Under the pieces are notes generated by a model. The model saw only the letters and a program-made list of their open reading frames with translations. It had not been told where the DNA came from and searched no databases. Shown one piece after another: positions 1 through 6,877 of a DNA stretch of 7,081 bases. How positions within the stretch are numbered: position 1 is the first letter of the stretch; every line of letters starts with the position of its first letter. Made by a program: the position numbers and the translations under genes. Origin of the DNA: Flavobacteriaceae bacterium (GTDB taxonomy: Bacteria > Bacteroidota > Bacteroidia > Flavobacteriales > Flavobacteriaceae); NCBI GenBank assembly GCA_030625995.1, contig DAOUPU010000131.1, positions 1 to 7,081 on the forward strand, given 5' to 3'.

Positions 1-77
1 CTGAGGTTAATATAAATCGAATTTTTAAAATTCATCTAATTTACGTAACATTACAAGACAATTAATATTTCAAATAA

Positions 78-1511
78 ATGGAGCTAGAAACAATAATAAA
101 GAACAAAAAAATAAATCTTTGGGAAGCGCTCATTCCTGTCATTATCTTAATACTTATGCTGGCCTATAATATTTTTTTTGCCGACGGAGAATGGATTGGT
201 GAATATTCAAATCAATATATTCTATTAATTGGAGGTGGAGTTGCCGCAATAGTGGGATTTTATAATAAGGTATCCATCAACCTCATGATTACCGATATAT
301 GGCTGAATCTAAAAAGTGTTTTTATACCTATTATGATCTTATTCCTGGTAGGTGCTCTGGCTGGAACCTGGTTGGTAAGCGGTGTTATTCCTGCTATGGT
401 TTACTATGGTCTTCAAGTATTAAACCCGACAATATTTTTGCCTGCATCTATTGTTATTGCCGCGATCATTTCAATAGCCACTGGAAGCTCATGGACAACC
501 TCGGCTACAGTTGGTATTGCATTGGTTGGCATTGGAAGTGCCTTAGGAATTCCATCCGGCATGATTGCCGGTGCAGTTATTTCAGGTGCCTATTTCGGAG
601 ATAAGATGTCTCCGCTCTCAGATACAACAAATTTAGCTCCTGCGATGGCCGGAACAGATTTATTTACGCATATAAGATATATGAGTATAACCACTGTACC
701 TACAATAATAATAACTATTATCGTTTTTAGTATCATTAGTTTAAATATCGATACTACCGGTGCATCAGATGTTAGTGATTTGCTATTTACAATTTCGAAT
801 ACCTTTAATATTACACCCTATTTATTTGTGGTTCCTGCAGTGGTAATTGGTTTGATCCTGATCAAAACCAAACCCTTAATTGCTCTTGGCACAGGTGTGG
901 TTATAGCGGCAGTTTTTGCATTTATCTTTCAACCCGAAGTTTTGAATAGTTTATCCACTTCAAAACTAACAACTCTGATCTACTCTATTTTTACGGACAC
1001 TCAAATAACTACTGATAATGAAAAATTGAATGAACTTTTTAGTTCCGGAGGTATGAAAGGAATGTTATGGACAATATTTTTAATTGCTTGTGCCATGGTA
1101 TTTGGTGGTCTAATGGAAGCCATTGGTGCCCTTGCAAAAATTACTGAAGAACTGTTAAAAATAGCTAGTACTGTATTTGGTTTATTTGCAAGCACGGTGG
1201 TTAGTTGTTTAGGATTAAATGTACTAGCTTCTGACCAATATTTGGCAATTGTGATACCCGGAAAAATGTTTAAACAAGCCTTTCATGATAAAGGATTGGC
1301 ACCTGAAAATTTAAGCAGGACTCTCGAAGATTCAGGTACGGTTACATCAGTACTTATACCATGGAATACCTGTGGTGCATATCAATCCACGGTCTTAGGT
1401 GTAAGTGTAGCAGACTATTTTATTTATGCGGTTTTTAATTATTTGAGTCCCTTTATGACACTGTTCTTTGCAGCATTTAACATCAAGATCAGACAGTTAA
1501 GCAATAAATAA
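78..1511 (+). CDS. nhaC: NhaC-family Na+/H+ antiporter
   Basis: Complete 477-residue integral membrane protein of the NhaC sodium:proton antiporter family, expected to exchange Na+ for H+ across the inner membrane for salt and pH homeostasis. The sequence is hydrophobic almost throughout, with about a dozen likely membrane segments. Family hallmarks are clear: ATGSSWTTSATVG near residues 134-146, GAYFGDKMSPLSDTTNLA at 170-187, SDQYLAIVIPGKMF at 385-398, and LEDSGTVTS followed by LIPWNTCGAY at 416-435. Asp175, Asp182 and Asp418 in these motifs are candidates for ion handling (inferred from motif position). Length is normal for the family. ATG 78 fits because the short charged N-terminus leads into LWEALIPV, a typical NhaC opening. 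No Shine-Dalgarno is visible, as is usual in Bacteroidota. The gene sits 107 bases before the methyltransferase and may be a separate transcript. Nothing looks truncated. Family assignment is secure; ion specificity is not shown by sequence. Confidence 0.96.
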   Translation: MELETIIKNKKINLWEALIPVIILILMLAYNIFFADGEWIGEYSNQYILLIGGGVAAIVGFYNKVSINLMITDIWLNLKSVFIPIMILFLVGALAGTWLVSGVIPAMVYYGLQVLNPTIFLPASIVIAAIISIATGSSWTTSATVGIALVGIGSALGIPSGMIAGAVISGAYFGDKMSPLSDTTNLAPAMAGTDLFTHIRYMSITTVPTIIITIIVFSIISLNIDTTGASDVSDLLFTISNTFNITPYLFVVPAVVIGLILIKTKPLIALGTGVVIAAVFAFIFQPEVLNSLSTSKLTTLIYSIFTDTQITTDNEKLNELFSSGGMKGMLWTIFLIACAMVFGGLMEAIGALAKITEELLKIASTVFGLFASTVVSCLGLNVLASDQYLAIVIPGKMFKQAFHDKGLAPENLSRTLEDSGTVTSVLIPWNTCGAYQSTVLGVSVADYFIYAVFNYLSPFMTLFFAAFNIKIRQLSNK

Positions 1512-1618
1512 ATTTTATGATATCCGCTGTCTTATCCAGATTTAAATGGATATTAAGCAAATATTACAATTTAATAAGAATGCCTTATAGCAATTAGGAA
1601 TATTTAAAATTTACCAAT

Positions 1619-2236
1619 ATGGGTCTTTATGATAAATATGTTCTTCCAAAAATAATAGACTCGGCTTGTAAACAAAAACCAAATATGATGCAAAGGGAAA
1701 AGGTAATTCCACTTGCAGGTGGAAATGTCCTGGAAATAGGTATTGGTTCCGGATTGAATTTGCCATTCTATGATAAAGAACAAGTGAAACATTTAATGGC
1801 AATTGACCCTTCCGTAGATATTTGGAATAAGAATAAGTTCGATCCCAATGACTTTCCATTTGATTTTGAATTCGCTCAAGCATTTGCAGAGGATATTCCA
1901 AGCGACAACAATTGTTTTGACTCGGTTGTGATTACCTATACACTTTGTTCTATTCCAGACACAAACAAAGCTTTTGAAGAAATAAGAAGAGTTCTCAAAC
2001 CAAATGGCAAGCTCGTGTTTTGTGAACATGGAAAAGCACCTGACAAGGCCATTGAAAAATGGCAAAACCTCATAAATCCGGTTTGGAAACGTTTTGGAGG
2101 AGGCTGTAATCTTAATAGGGACATTCCTTTGATCATAGAAAATAACGGTCTAAAAATAAATGGATTGGAAACAATGTATCTCCCAGGTTGGAAACCGGCC
2201 AGTTTCAATTATTGGGGAACGGCCAAAATCAATTAG
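1619..2236 (+). CDS. class I SAM-dependent methyltransferase, METTL7-like
   Basis: Complete 205-residue soluble methyltransferase with a Rossmann-type SAM-binding fold. Motif I is VLEIGIGSGLN (residues 37-47), with the acidic-strand motif AIDPS at 61-65. The AEDIPSDNNCFDSVV stretch (90-104) is the usual motif before the catalytic strand, followed by TLCSIPD (108-114) and LKPNGKLVFCEHG (126-138). The opening MGLYDKYVLPKIID, the CSIPD and EHG motifs and the later GCNLNRDI (162-169) resemble the group that includes human METTL7A/B, which methylate thiols. The family link is from memory, and the bacterial substrate is unknown; a small thiol or lipid-like acceptor is possible. No N-terminal membrane anchor like that of the human proteins is seen. 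The gene precedes the acylase by 28 bases on the same strand, so co-transcription is likely. ATG 1619 gives the expected N-terminus; no Shine-Dalgarno is visible. Fold is certain, subfamily moderately so. Confidence 0.9.
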   Translation: MGLYDKYVLPKIIDSACKQKPNMMQREKVIPLAGGNVLEIGIGSGLNLPFYDKEQVKHLMAIDPSVDIWNKNKFDPNDFPFDFEFAQAFAEDIPSDNNCFDSVVITYTLCSIPDTNKAFEEIRRVLKPNGKLVFCEHGKAPDKAIEKWQNLINPVWKRFGGGCNLNRDIPLIIENNGLKINGLETMYLPGWKPASFNYWGTAKIN

Positions 2237-2264
2237 AAAAATATTATTCATACAAAAGCAGCCC

Positions 2265-4679
2265 ATGAATTACTTTAAATTTATACTTTCTTCAATATTA
2301 CTCATTGCCACTTTTTATGGCCTCAATACCAAATTCGGATCTATACCTCCACTAGGAAAATTTTTAAATCCGAGTATGGGTATTTGGCAAAATGACAAAA
2401 GTGAGGTCGATACTAGTACCATACCTATTGAAGGATTGGTAGAGGAGGTTATAATTCATTACGACGAATACCTCATCCCTCATATTTTTGCCAAAAACGA
2501 TGTGGATCTATATAAAGCTCAGGGATATATTACCGCCAAGCATAGATTATGGCAAATGGAATTTCAAACACATGCCTCTGCCGGGCGTCTTTCAGAAATT
2601 TTTGGAATTGATGCATTAAATTACGATCGAGCACAACGTAGAAAAGGGATGGTATATGGAGCGGATAAAACTCTGGAGAAAATAATGAAAGATCTGGAGA
2701 TCTATAGTCTTCTTGAAGCTTATTGCGATGGTGTTAACAGTTATATAAACCAATTAAAAACTGAAGACTTACCGGTAGAATATAAATTATTGGATTATGC
2801 TCCCGAGCCATGGACCATAAAAAAAACAGCCCTGTTAGGAATGTACATGGCGGACATGCTTTCGGGTGGAGATGGAGATCTGGAATACACCAATCTGTTA
2901 AGAAAAATAGGTAAAGAACGCTTTGATCTTTTAATGCCGGATTATTTTGATATTGTCGACCCGGTGATTCCTAAAGAACGTGATTGGAGTGATTGGGATG
3001 TTTCTCAACCTGAGGTTCCTGAAGGTGAATTTCCTCTGGACACCATCGAAGATGTAATGAGCAAACCACATGCTGACAACGGCAGCAATAATTGGGCAAT
3101 TGGTGCCTCTAAATCTTATTCAGGTAATCCTATACTGGCTAATGATCCTCATTTAGGACTGAATCTCCCATCCATTTGGTTCGCCATGCAGTTGGCCACT
3201 CCAGATAAAAACACATTCGGTGTCACACTTCCCGGAACTCTGGGAATCATTATAGGTTTCAATAATCATATTTCATGGGGTGTTACGAATGCTGAACGAG
3301 ATGTAAGGGATTGGTATAAAATTACTTTTAAAGATAGTTCCAAAACACAGTACTATCATAATAATACCTGGAAAGAGACATCAGTAAGAATTGAAAATAT
3401 TAAAATAAAAGGCAAGGAATCCTATATCGATTCTGTGTATTATACACATCATGGCCCGGTAAGTTATGATCATACTTTTAAAGGTGGAAGTCAACTATCA
3501 GGATATGCATTGCAGTGGACAGGTCATGTAGGAAGTAATATTGTAAGAACATTTGTTGAGCTCAATGAAGCCTCAAATTATGAAGATTATAAAAATGCAT
3601 TAAAATACTATGTTGCTCCGGCACAGAATTTTATCTTTTCATCAACTGAAGGTGATATTGCTCTATGGATACAGGGTAAGTTCCCTAACAAATGGAAGGG
3701 ACAGGGGAAATTTTTAATGGATGGCAGTAATCCGGAACACGATTGGCAGGGTTTTATACCACAGGAACACAATGCCCATATTTTAAATCCGGAACAAGGT
3801 TTTTTGAGTTCTGCAAATCAGCATCCGGTTGATCAGACTTATCCCTACTATGTCTTTAACGATGGATACGAAACTTACAGAAATAGGGTAATTAATAATT
3901 TCCTGAGAAGTAAATCTAAATTCAATATTCAGGATTTTAAGGATCTACACAATGACAATTTCAATTTAAAAGCTGCTGAATTGCTCCCAACCATGATAAC
4001 TTCGATGGATATATCTGAATTAACCGATAAGGAACTTCAAATATTTAATGAGGTAAAATCATGGGATTATTATAATGACATCGACAAATTGGGGCCTGCC
4101 ATATGGGAAAAATGGTGGCGTAAAGTTTATCCATTGACATGGGATGAATTTTATATCGAAGGTGAAGATCTGGCGAGACCATTTGCCTATCAAACGATTT
4201 ATCTTCTCAAAAATAATCCCGACATGGAATTCATAGATGTCGTCGAAACAGAAAAAAAAGAAACTGCCAGCGATATTTTTCAGTTAGCTTTTAAAGAAGC
4301 AGCGGAAGACCTGTCGAAGTGGAAGGAAGAACACGGTGATTATCACTGGGGGAAATATAAAGCGACTTACCTTGGCCATTTACTACAAGGGCTACCTGCT
4401 TTTAGCCGATTTAATCTACCAATTGGAGGCAATAGCAACATAGTAAATGCCACCTCTAAAAACCACGGACCTTCCTGGCGAATGATCGTTGAGATGAGTT
4501 CCCCACCAAAAGCCATTGGCATTTATCCCGGTGGGCAATCAGGAAATCCGGGCAGTAAACACTATGACGATTTTGTAGATATTTGGGCCAATGGAAACTA
4601 TTTAGAATTGCTGTTTATGCAAAATGACACAGATACGAATGCTATTGTAAATTCTCAAACCTTAACACCAAAACCATGA
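2265..4679 (+). CDS. penicillin acylase family protein (S45 Ntn hydrolase)
   Basis: An 804-residue precursor of an N-terminal-nucleophile amidohydrolase (peptidase family S45). These are made as one chain and cut themselves to free a catalytic Ser at the start of the beta chain. Here the cut should fall in NGSNNWAIG between Gly273 and Ser274 (AGC codon, 3084-3086). His296 in NDPHLGL is exactly beta position 23. Asn518 in SSANQHP and Arg541 in YRNRV match the expected oxyanion Asn and the Arg by position (inferred). The C-terminus carries HGPSWRMIVEM and PGGQSGNPGS, typical of the family. Residues 5-20 are hydrophobic with no lipobox Cys, suggesting a signal peptide or membrane anchor and periplasmic action. 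I chose ATG 2265 because it places that segment at the N-terminus. The frame is open back to ATG 2160, but that would add 35 polar residues overlapping the methyltransferase. The substrate could be a beta-lactam side chain, acyl-homoserine lactone or other amide, and cannot be told. Confidence 0.94.
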   Translation: MNYFKFILSSILLIATFYGLNTKFGSIPPLGKFLNPSMGIWQNDKSEVDTSTIPIEGLVEEVIIHYDEYLIPHIFAKNDVDLYKAQGYITAKHRLWQMEFQTHASAGRLSEIFGIDALNYDRAQRRKGMVYGADKTLEKIMKDLEIYSLLEAYCDGVNSYINQLKTEDLPVEYKLLDYAPEPWTIKKTALLGMYMADMLSGGDGDLEYTNLLRKIGKERFDLLMPDYFDIVDPVIPKERDWSDWDVSQPEVPEGEFPLDTIEDVMSKPHADNGSNNWAIGASKSYSGNPILANDPHLGLNLPSIWFAMQLATPDKNTFGVTLPGTLGIIIGFNNHISWGVTNAERDVRDWYKITFKDSSKTQYYHNNTWKETSVRIENIKIKGKESYIDSVYYTHHGPVSYDHTFKGGSQLSGYALQWTGHVGSNIVRTFVELNEASNYEDYKNALKYYVAPAQNFIFSSTEGDIALWIQGKFPNKWKGQGKFLMDGSNPEHDWQGFIPQEHNAHILNPEQGFLSSANQHPVDQTYPYYVFNDGYETYRNRVINNFLRSKSKFNIQDFKDLHNDNFNLKAAELLPTMITSMDISELTDKELQIFNEVKSWDYYNDIDKLGPAIWEKWWRKVYPLTWDEFYIEGEDLARPFAYQTIYLLKNNPDMEFIDVVETEKKETASDIFQLAFKEAAEDLSKWKEEHGDYHWGKYKATYLGHLLQGLPAFSRFNLPIGGNSNIVNATSKNHGPSWRMIVEMSSPPKAIGIYPGGQSGNPGSKHYDDFVDIWANGNYLELLFMQNDTDTNAIVNSQTLTPKP

Positions 4680-5029
4680 ATACTAAAACAATGAATTTCA
4701 TAATAACGCTAATATTATCCATTAGCCTTTCCTTCATTTTACCATGGTGGGGTATTATGGTCGCCGCTGCCATTACAAGTTTTATTATCCCTTTGAAAAA
4801 ACTACCTGGTTTTATGATACCTTTCTTAGCTGTTTTCTTGTTTTGGTTTGTGTATTCCTATTGGTTAAGCGATGGTAATGATTTTATTCTGGCCAAAAAA
4901 ATTGCAATACTACTCCCCCTTGGTGCCAATGCTTATCTGCTAATTTTAGTAACTGCTCTTATTGGCGGTATTGCTGCTGGAATTGCAGGTATTTTCGGAA
5001 ATCAATTCAGACAATTAATAAACAATTAA
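4676..5029 (+). CDS. small multi-pass membrane protein, unknown function
   Basis: A 117-residue protein, mostly hydrophobic, with about four membrane segments: roughly residues 7-22, 24-40, 44-63 and 86-107. A more polar loop with an Asp/Lys-rich stretch (SDGNDFILAKK) lies between the third and fourth. The fourth segment is Gly/Ala-rich (LIGGIAAGIAGIFG). No catalytic or metal motif is visible. The ATG overlaps the acylase TGA as ATGA, so translation is probably coupled to the acylase. An alternative start at Met6 (ATG 4691) would give 112 residues and leave the topology unchanged. I recall similar small membrane proteins next to acylase genes in flavobacteria, but this is memory, not a search. 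It could be a folding or localisation partner of the exported acylase, or simply a co-transcribed neighbour. No function should be assigned. Confidence 0.85.
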   Translation: MNTKTMNFIITLILSISLSFILPWWGIMVAAAITSFIIPLKKLPGFMIPFLAVFLFWFVYSYWLSDGNDFILAKKIAILLPLGANAYLLILVTALIGGIAAGIAGIFGNQFRQLINN

Positions 5030-5066
5030 ACTATGTGAAAAATGTTATTTGTCATTTTCCTATCAT

Positions 5067-5130
5067 TGGTTAGGCACAAACCGCTGCGCAAAGTCAGGAC
5101 ACATTGCGCATCGGTATCACTGGTTAGCAC
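5067..5130. repeat. short near-direct repeats flanking a hairpin
   Basis: TGGTTAGGCAC (5067-5077) and TGGTTAGCAC (5121-5130) are the same sequence apart from one missing G. They bracket the GC-rich hairpin at 5080-5115. The second copy lies inside the last codons of the minus-strand oxidoreductase gene. The arrangement could be the footprint of a small palindromic element, but the copies are short and chance is possible. Confidence 0.35.
5080..5115. terminator. GC-rich hairpin between convergent genes, probable terminator
   Basis: The arms ACCG-C-TGCGCAA (5080-5091) and TTGCGCA-T-CGGT (5104-5115) pair over eleven positions with one C/T mismatch around a 12-base loop. The stretch from 5081 to 5115 is 60 percent G+C (21 of 35), well above its AT-rich surroundings. 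It starts one base beyond the oxidoreductase stop on the minus strand and 50 bases after the membrane protein stop on the plus strand. That position suits a terminator for one or both transcripts. Evidence against a classic intrinsic terminator is the lack of a long T-run: the minus strand has only TTT after the stem, the plus strand none. Confidence 0.5.
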
Positions 5131-6679
5131 TCACCAAACTTATCTGCTCGGCACATTTTTCGCCATCAATTGCAGCAGAAATAATACCGCCAGCATAACC
5201 GGCTCCTTCTCCACAGGGATAAAGTCCTTTGATCTGCACGTGCTCCAATGTTATCCTATCACGGGGAATTCTTACCGGAGAGGAGGTTCTGGATTCCGGA
5301 GCATGAACAATAGCTTCATTGGTTAAGTAACCTCTCATAGTTCTACCAAATTGTTTAAATCCTTCCTGGAGAGTACGATATATAAAATTAGGAAGTACTT
5401 TACTCAATTCCACAGAAGTTGTTCCCGGTATATATGATGTGGGTGGGATATTATTAGACAGTTTACTTGTTGTAAAATCGACCAATCGCTGTGCAGGTAC
5501 CTTTTGAGTTTCTCCTGCCAGATGCCATGCTCTTTGCTCAATTTGCTTTTGAAATTCTACTCCGGCCAGGGGGCCTTTGTTGCTAAAACGGGCAAAATCC
5601 TCTAATTTTAGCTCAACAACAATACCTGAATTTGATGTTGGTTGGTCTCGTTTAGAGGGAGACCAGCCATTAGTAACCACCTCTCCAGGTGCAGTAGCAC
5701 ATGGTGCAATAACACCTCCAGGGCACATACAAAAAGAATATACACCTCTACCATTAACCTGTTTCACAACACTATAGGGTGCTGGCGGCAGATGTTCTCC
5801 ACGAAAATCACAGTGGTACTGAATGCTGTCAATTAATTGTTGTGAATGTTCCACTCTAACACCCAGAGCAAATGACTTGGCTTCTATCAAAATATTCTTC
5901 TGATGTAATAACTCAAAAATATCTCTTGCAGAATGACCTGTTGCCAGGATCACTTTATCAGAATTTATAATGTCGCCGTTTTGGAGTTTTACTCCTGTAA
6001 CACCTCCGTTCTTGATCAAAATATCAATGACCCTGGCATCAAAAATTACTTTACCTCCATAGTCCAGAATGGTTTGTCTTATACCTTGAATGATCTTAGG
6101 TAATTTATTCGTACCTATATGTGGGTGTGCATCAATGGCTATGTTTTTTGTGGCACCATGAGCAATAAGCAACTCCAGTATCTTGTTTACATCTCCCCTT
6201 TTTTTAGATCTTGTATACAGCTTACCGTCTGAATAAGTTCCTGCTCCACCCTCTCCAAAACAATAGTTAGAATCACTATTCACAATATGATCCTTTGTGA
6301 TCGCCACTAGGTCTCTGCGCCTTTTTTGAACATCTTTTCCTCTTTCCAAAACTATCGGGCGAAGTCCCTTTTCTATTAATTTCAAAGCAGCAAACAGACC
6401 GGCAGGACCAGATCCTATGATTATTACTTCTTTTTCCTTGCTAACATCCTTATAATTTGGTAGTTCTATTTTGCTTTCTATAAACTCTTCCTTAATAAAA
6501 ATCTTTACTTTAAGATTGATCTTGACATTACTTTGTCTTGCATCGATAGATCTTTTTAATATTTCCACGTGGTTGATCTCTTCAGATCTAAGTCTGCATT
6601 TTTTAGCTACAATAAGCTTCAACTTATCTTCATTTTGAGCAGCTTCAGGGGTGACTTGAATTTGATGTTCTTGTTGCAT
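5117..6679 (-). CDS. FAD-dependent oxidoreductase (COG2509-type)
   Basis: Complete 520-residue soluble flavoprotein of a widespread but uncharacterised family of FAD-dependent dehydrogenases. An N-terminal domain (about 1-80) includes ILKRSIDARQ, typical of this family. It is followed by the dinucleotide-binding fold: VIIIGSGPAGLFAAL with Gly89, Gly91 and Gly94, and LERG (111-114), whose Glu112 should hold the FAD ribose. Other conserved stretches are CFGEGGAGTYSDGKLYTRSK (140-159), ILATGHSARD (244-253), GVRVEH (273-278), YSFCMCPGG (314-322), VPAQRLVDF (394-402) and GEGAGYAGGI (490-499), the C-terminal FAD motif. The two cysteines in FCMCPGG (317 and 319) could be redox-active, which is inference. 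No signal peptide or membrane segment is seen, so it is cytoplasmic. The start at 6679 gives the normal family N-terminus. The gene is alone on its strand, convergent with the acylase run and divergent from the regulator. Substrate and electron acceptor are unknown. Confidence 0.94.
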   Translation of the reverse strand: MQQEHQIQVTPEAAQNEDKLKLIVAKKCRLRSEEINHVEILKRSIDARQSNVKINLKVKIFIKEEFIESKIELPNYKDVSKEKEVIIIGSGPAGLFAALKLIEKGLRPIVLERGKDVQKRRRDLVAITKDHIVNSDSNYCFGEGGAGTYSDGKLYTRSKKRGDVNKILELLIAHGATKNIAIDAHPHIGTNKLPKIIQGIRQTILDYGGKVIFDARVIDILIKNGGVTGVKLQNGDIINSDKVILATGHSARDIFELLHQKNILIEAKSFALGVRVEHSQQLIDSIQYHCDFRGEHLPPAPYSVVKQVNGRGVYSFCMCPGGVIAPCATAPGEVVTNGWSPSKRDQPTSNSGIVVELKLEDFARFSNKGPLAGVEFQKQIEQRAWHLAGETQKVPAQRLVDFTTSKLSNNIPPTSYIPGTTSVELSKVLPNFIYRTLQEGFKQFGRTMRGYLTNEAIVHAPESRTSSPVRIPRDRITLEHVQIKGLYPCGEGAGYAGGIISAAIDGEKCAEQISLVSANQ

Positions 6680-6724
6680 CTTGAACTAGATTATGATTTC
6701 AGACAGGTTAAAATAAAAATTTCT

Positions 6725-6775
6725 TGAAACCAAAACTCTCCGAGGCAGAGCCATAGGAGTATTTCGCTGGTTTCA
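6725..6775. repeat. compound imperfect palindrome (first of four)
   Basis: Outer arms TGAAACCA (6725-6732) and TGGTTTCA (6768-6775) pair perfectly over 8 bases. Nested inside are CTCC (6738-6741) with GGAG (6756-6759), and GGC (6744-6746) with GCC (6750-6752) around an AGA triloop. The result is a 51-base stem interrupted by internal loops. It lies upstream of both the minus-strand oxidoreductase and the plus-strand regulator. It could be a structured RNA element, a dispersed intergenic palindrome or a regulator site. Confidence 0.6.
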
Positions 6776-6795
6776 TTTTGATCTGAAGATCAAAA
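6776..6795. repeat. perfect palindrome, 8-9 bp arms
   Basis: TTTTGATCT (6776-6784) and AGATCAAAA (6787-6795) are exact inverted copies separated by GA. As a hairpin this gives an 8-bp stem with a TGAA tetraloop. It begins on the base right after the previous palindrome ends. As DNA it could be a dimeric repressor operator, as RNA a stable small hairpin. No T-run follows on the plus strand, so it is not a terminator in that direction. Confidence 0.6.
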
Positions 6796-6814
6796 ATCGA
6801 AATTTATTATTTAG

Positions 6815-6831
6815 ATCCCCTTTTAGGGGAT
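6815..6831. repeat. short hairpin, 7-bp stem
   Basis: ATCCCCT (6815-6821) and AGGGGAT (6825-6831) pair perfectly around a TTT loop. It is the third palindrome in the row between the oxidoreductase and the regulator. No T-run follows in either direction, so it is not a standard terminator. Confidence 0.55.
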
Positions 6832-6846
6832 GACATTTCATCGGAA

Positions 6847-6877
6847 CCCCGACCCAGAGGGTCGAGGAATTCTTTTT
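6847..6877 (+). terminator. terminator-like hairpin with T-run, upstream of the regulator
   Basis: The stem CGACCC (6850-6855) and GGGTCG (6859-6864) closes an AGA triloop. It is extended past one C/A mismatch by CC (6847-6848) and GG (6866-6867). A run of five T follows at 6873-6877, five bases after the stem. This resembles an intrinsic terminator read rightwards. No protein gene lies upstream of it on the plus strand as far back as 5029, so it would end a leader, a small RNA or read-through transcription. It could equally be a member of a dispersed palindromic repeat family. Confidence 0.4.

Noticed and set aside
19..33. GAATTT/AAATTC inverted repeat upstream of nhaC
   Set aside because: Purely AT-rich symmetry in a short AT-rich leader; no operator or promoter pattern could be supported in 1-77.
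1533..1552. TATCCA/TGGATA inverted repeat after nhaC as a terminator
   Set aside because: The stem has only 6 bp, is AT-rich, and no T-run follows; too weak to call.
2160..2264. N-terminal extension of the acylase reading frame to ATG 2160 (35 extra residues)
   Set aside because: It overlaps the methyltransferase, is polar and unlike a leader, and would bury the hydrophobic export segment that begins right after ATG 2265.
5039..5058. AAAATG/CATTTT inverted repeat just after the membrane protein gene
   Set aside because: A 6-bp AT-rich stem with an 8-base loop is expected by chance in this composition; the hairpin at 5080-5115 is the better terminator candidate.
5042..5326. Plus-strand open frame of 94 codons over the oxidoreductase 3' end
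   Set aside because: It is antisense to a well-supported gene and its product resembles no protein family; other opposite-strand frames over the oxidoreductase, nhaC and methyltransferase are rejected for the same reason.
5643..5665. TGGTCTC/GAGACCA inverted repeat
   Set aside because: It lies in the middle of the oxidoreductase coding sequence with ordinary codons and no context for a regulatory role.
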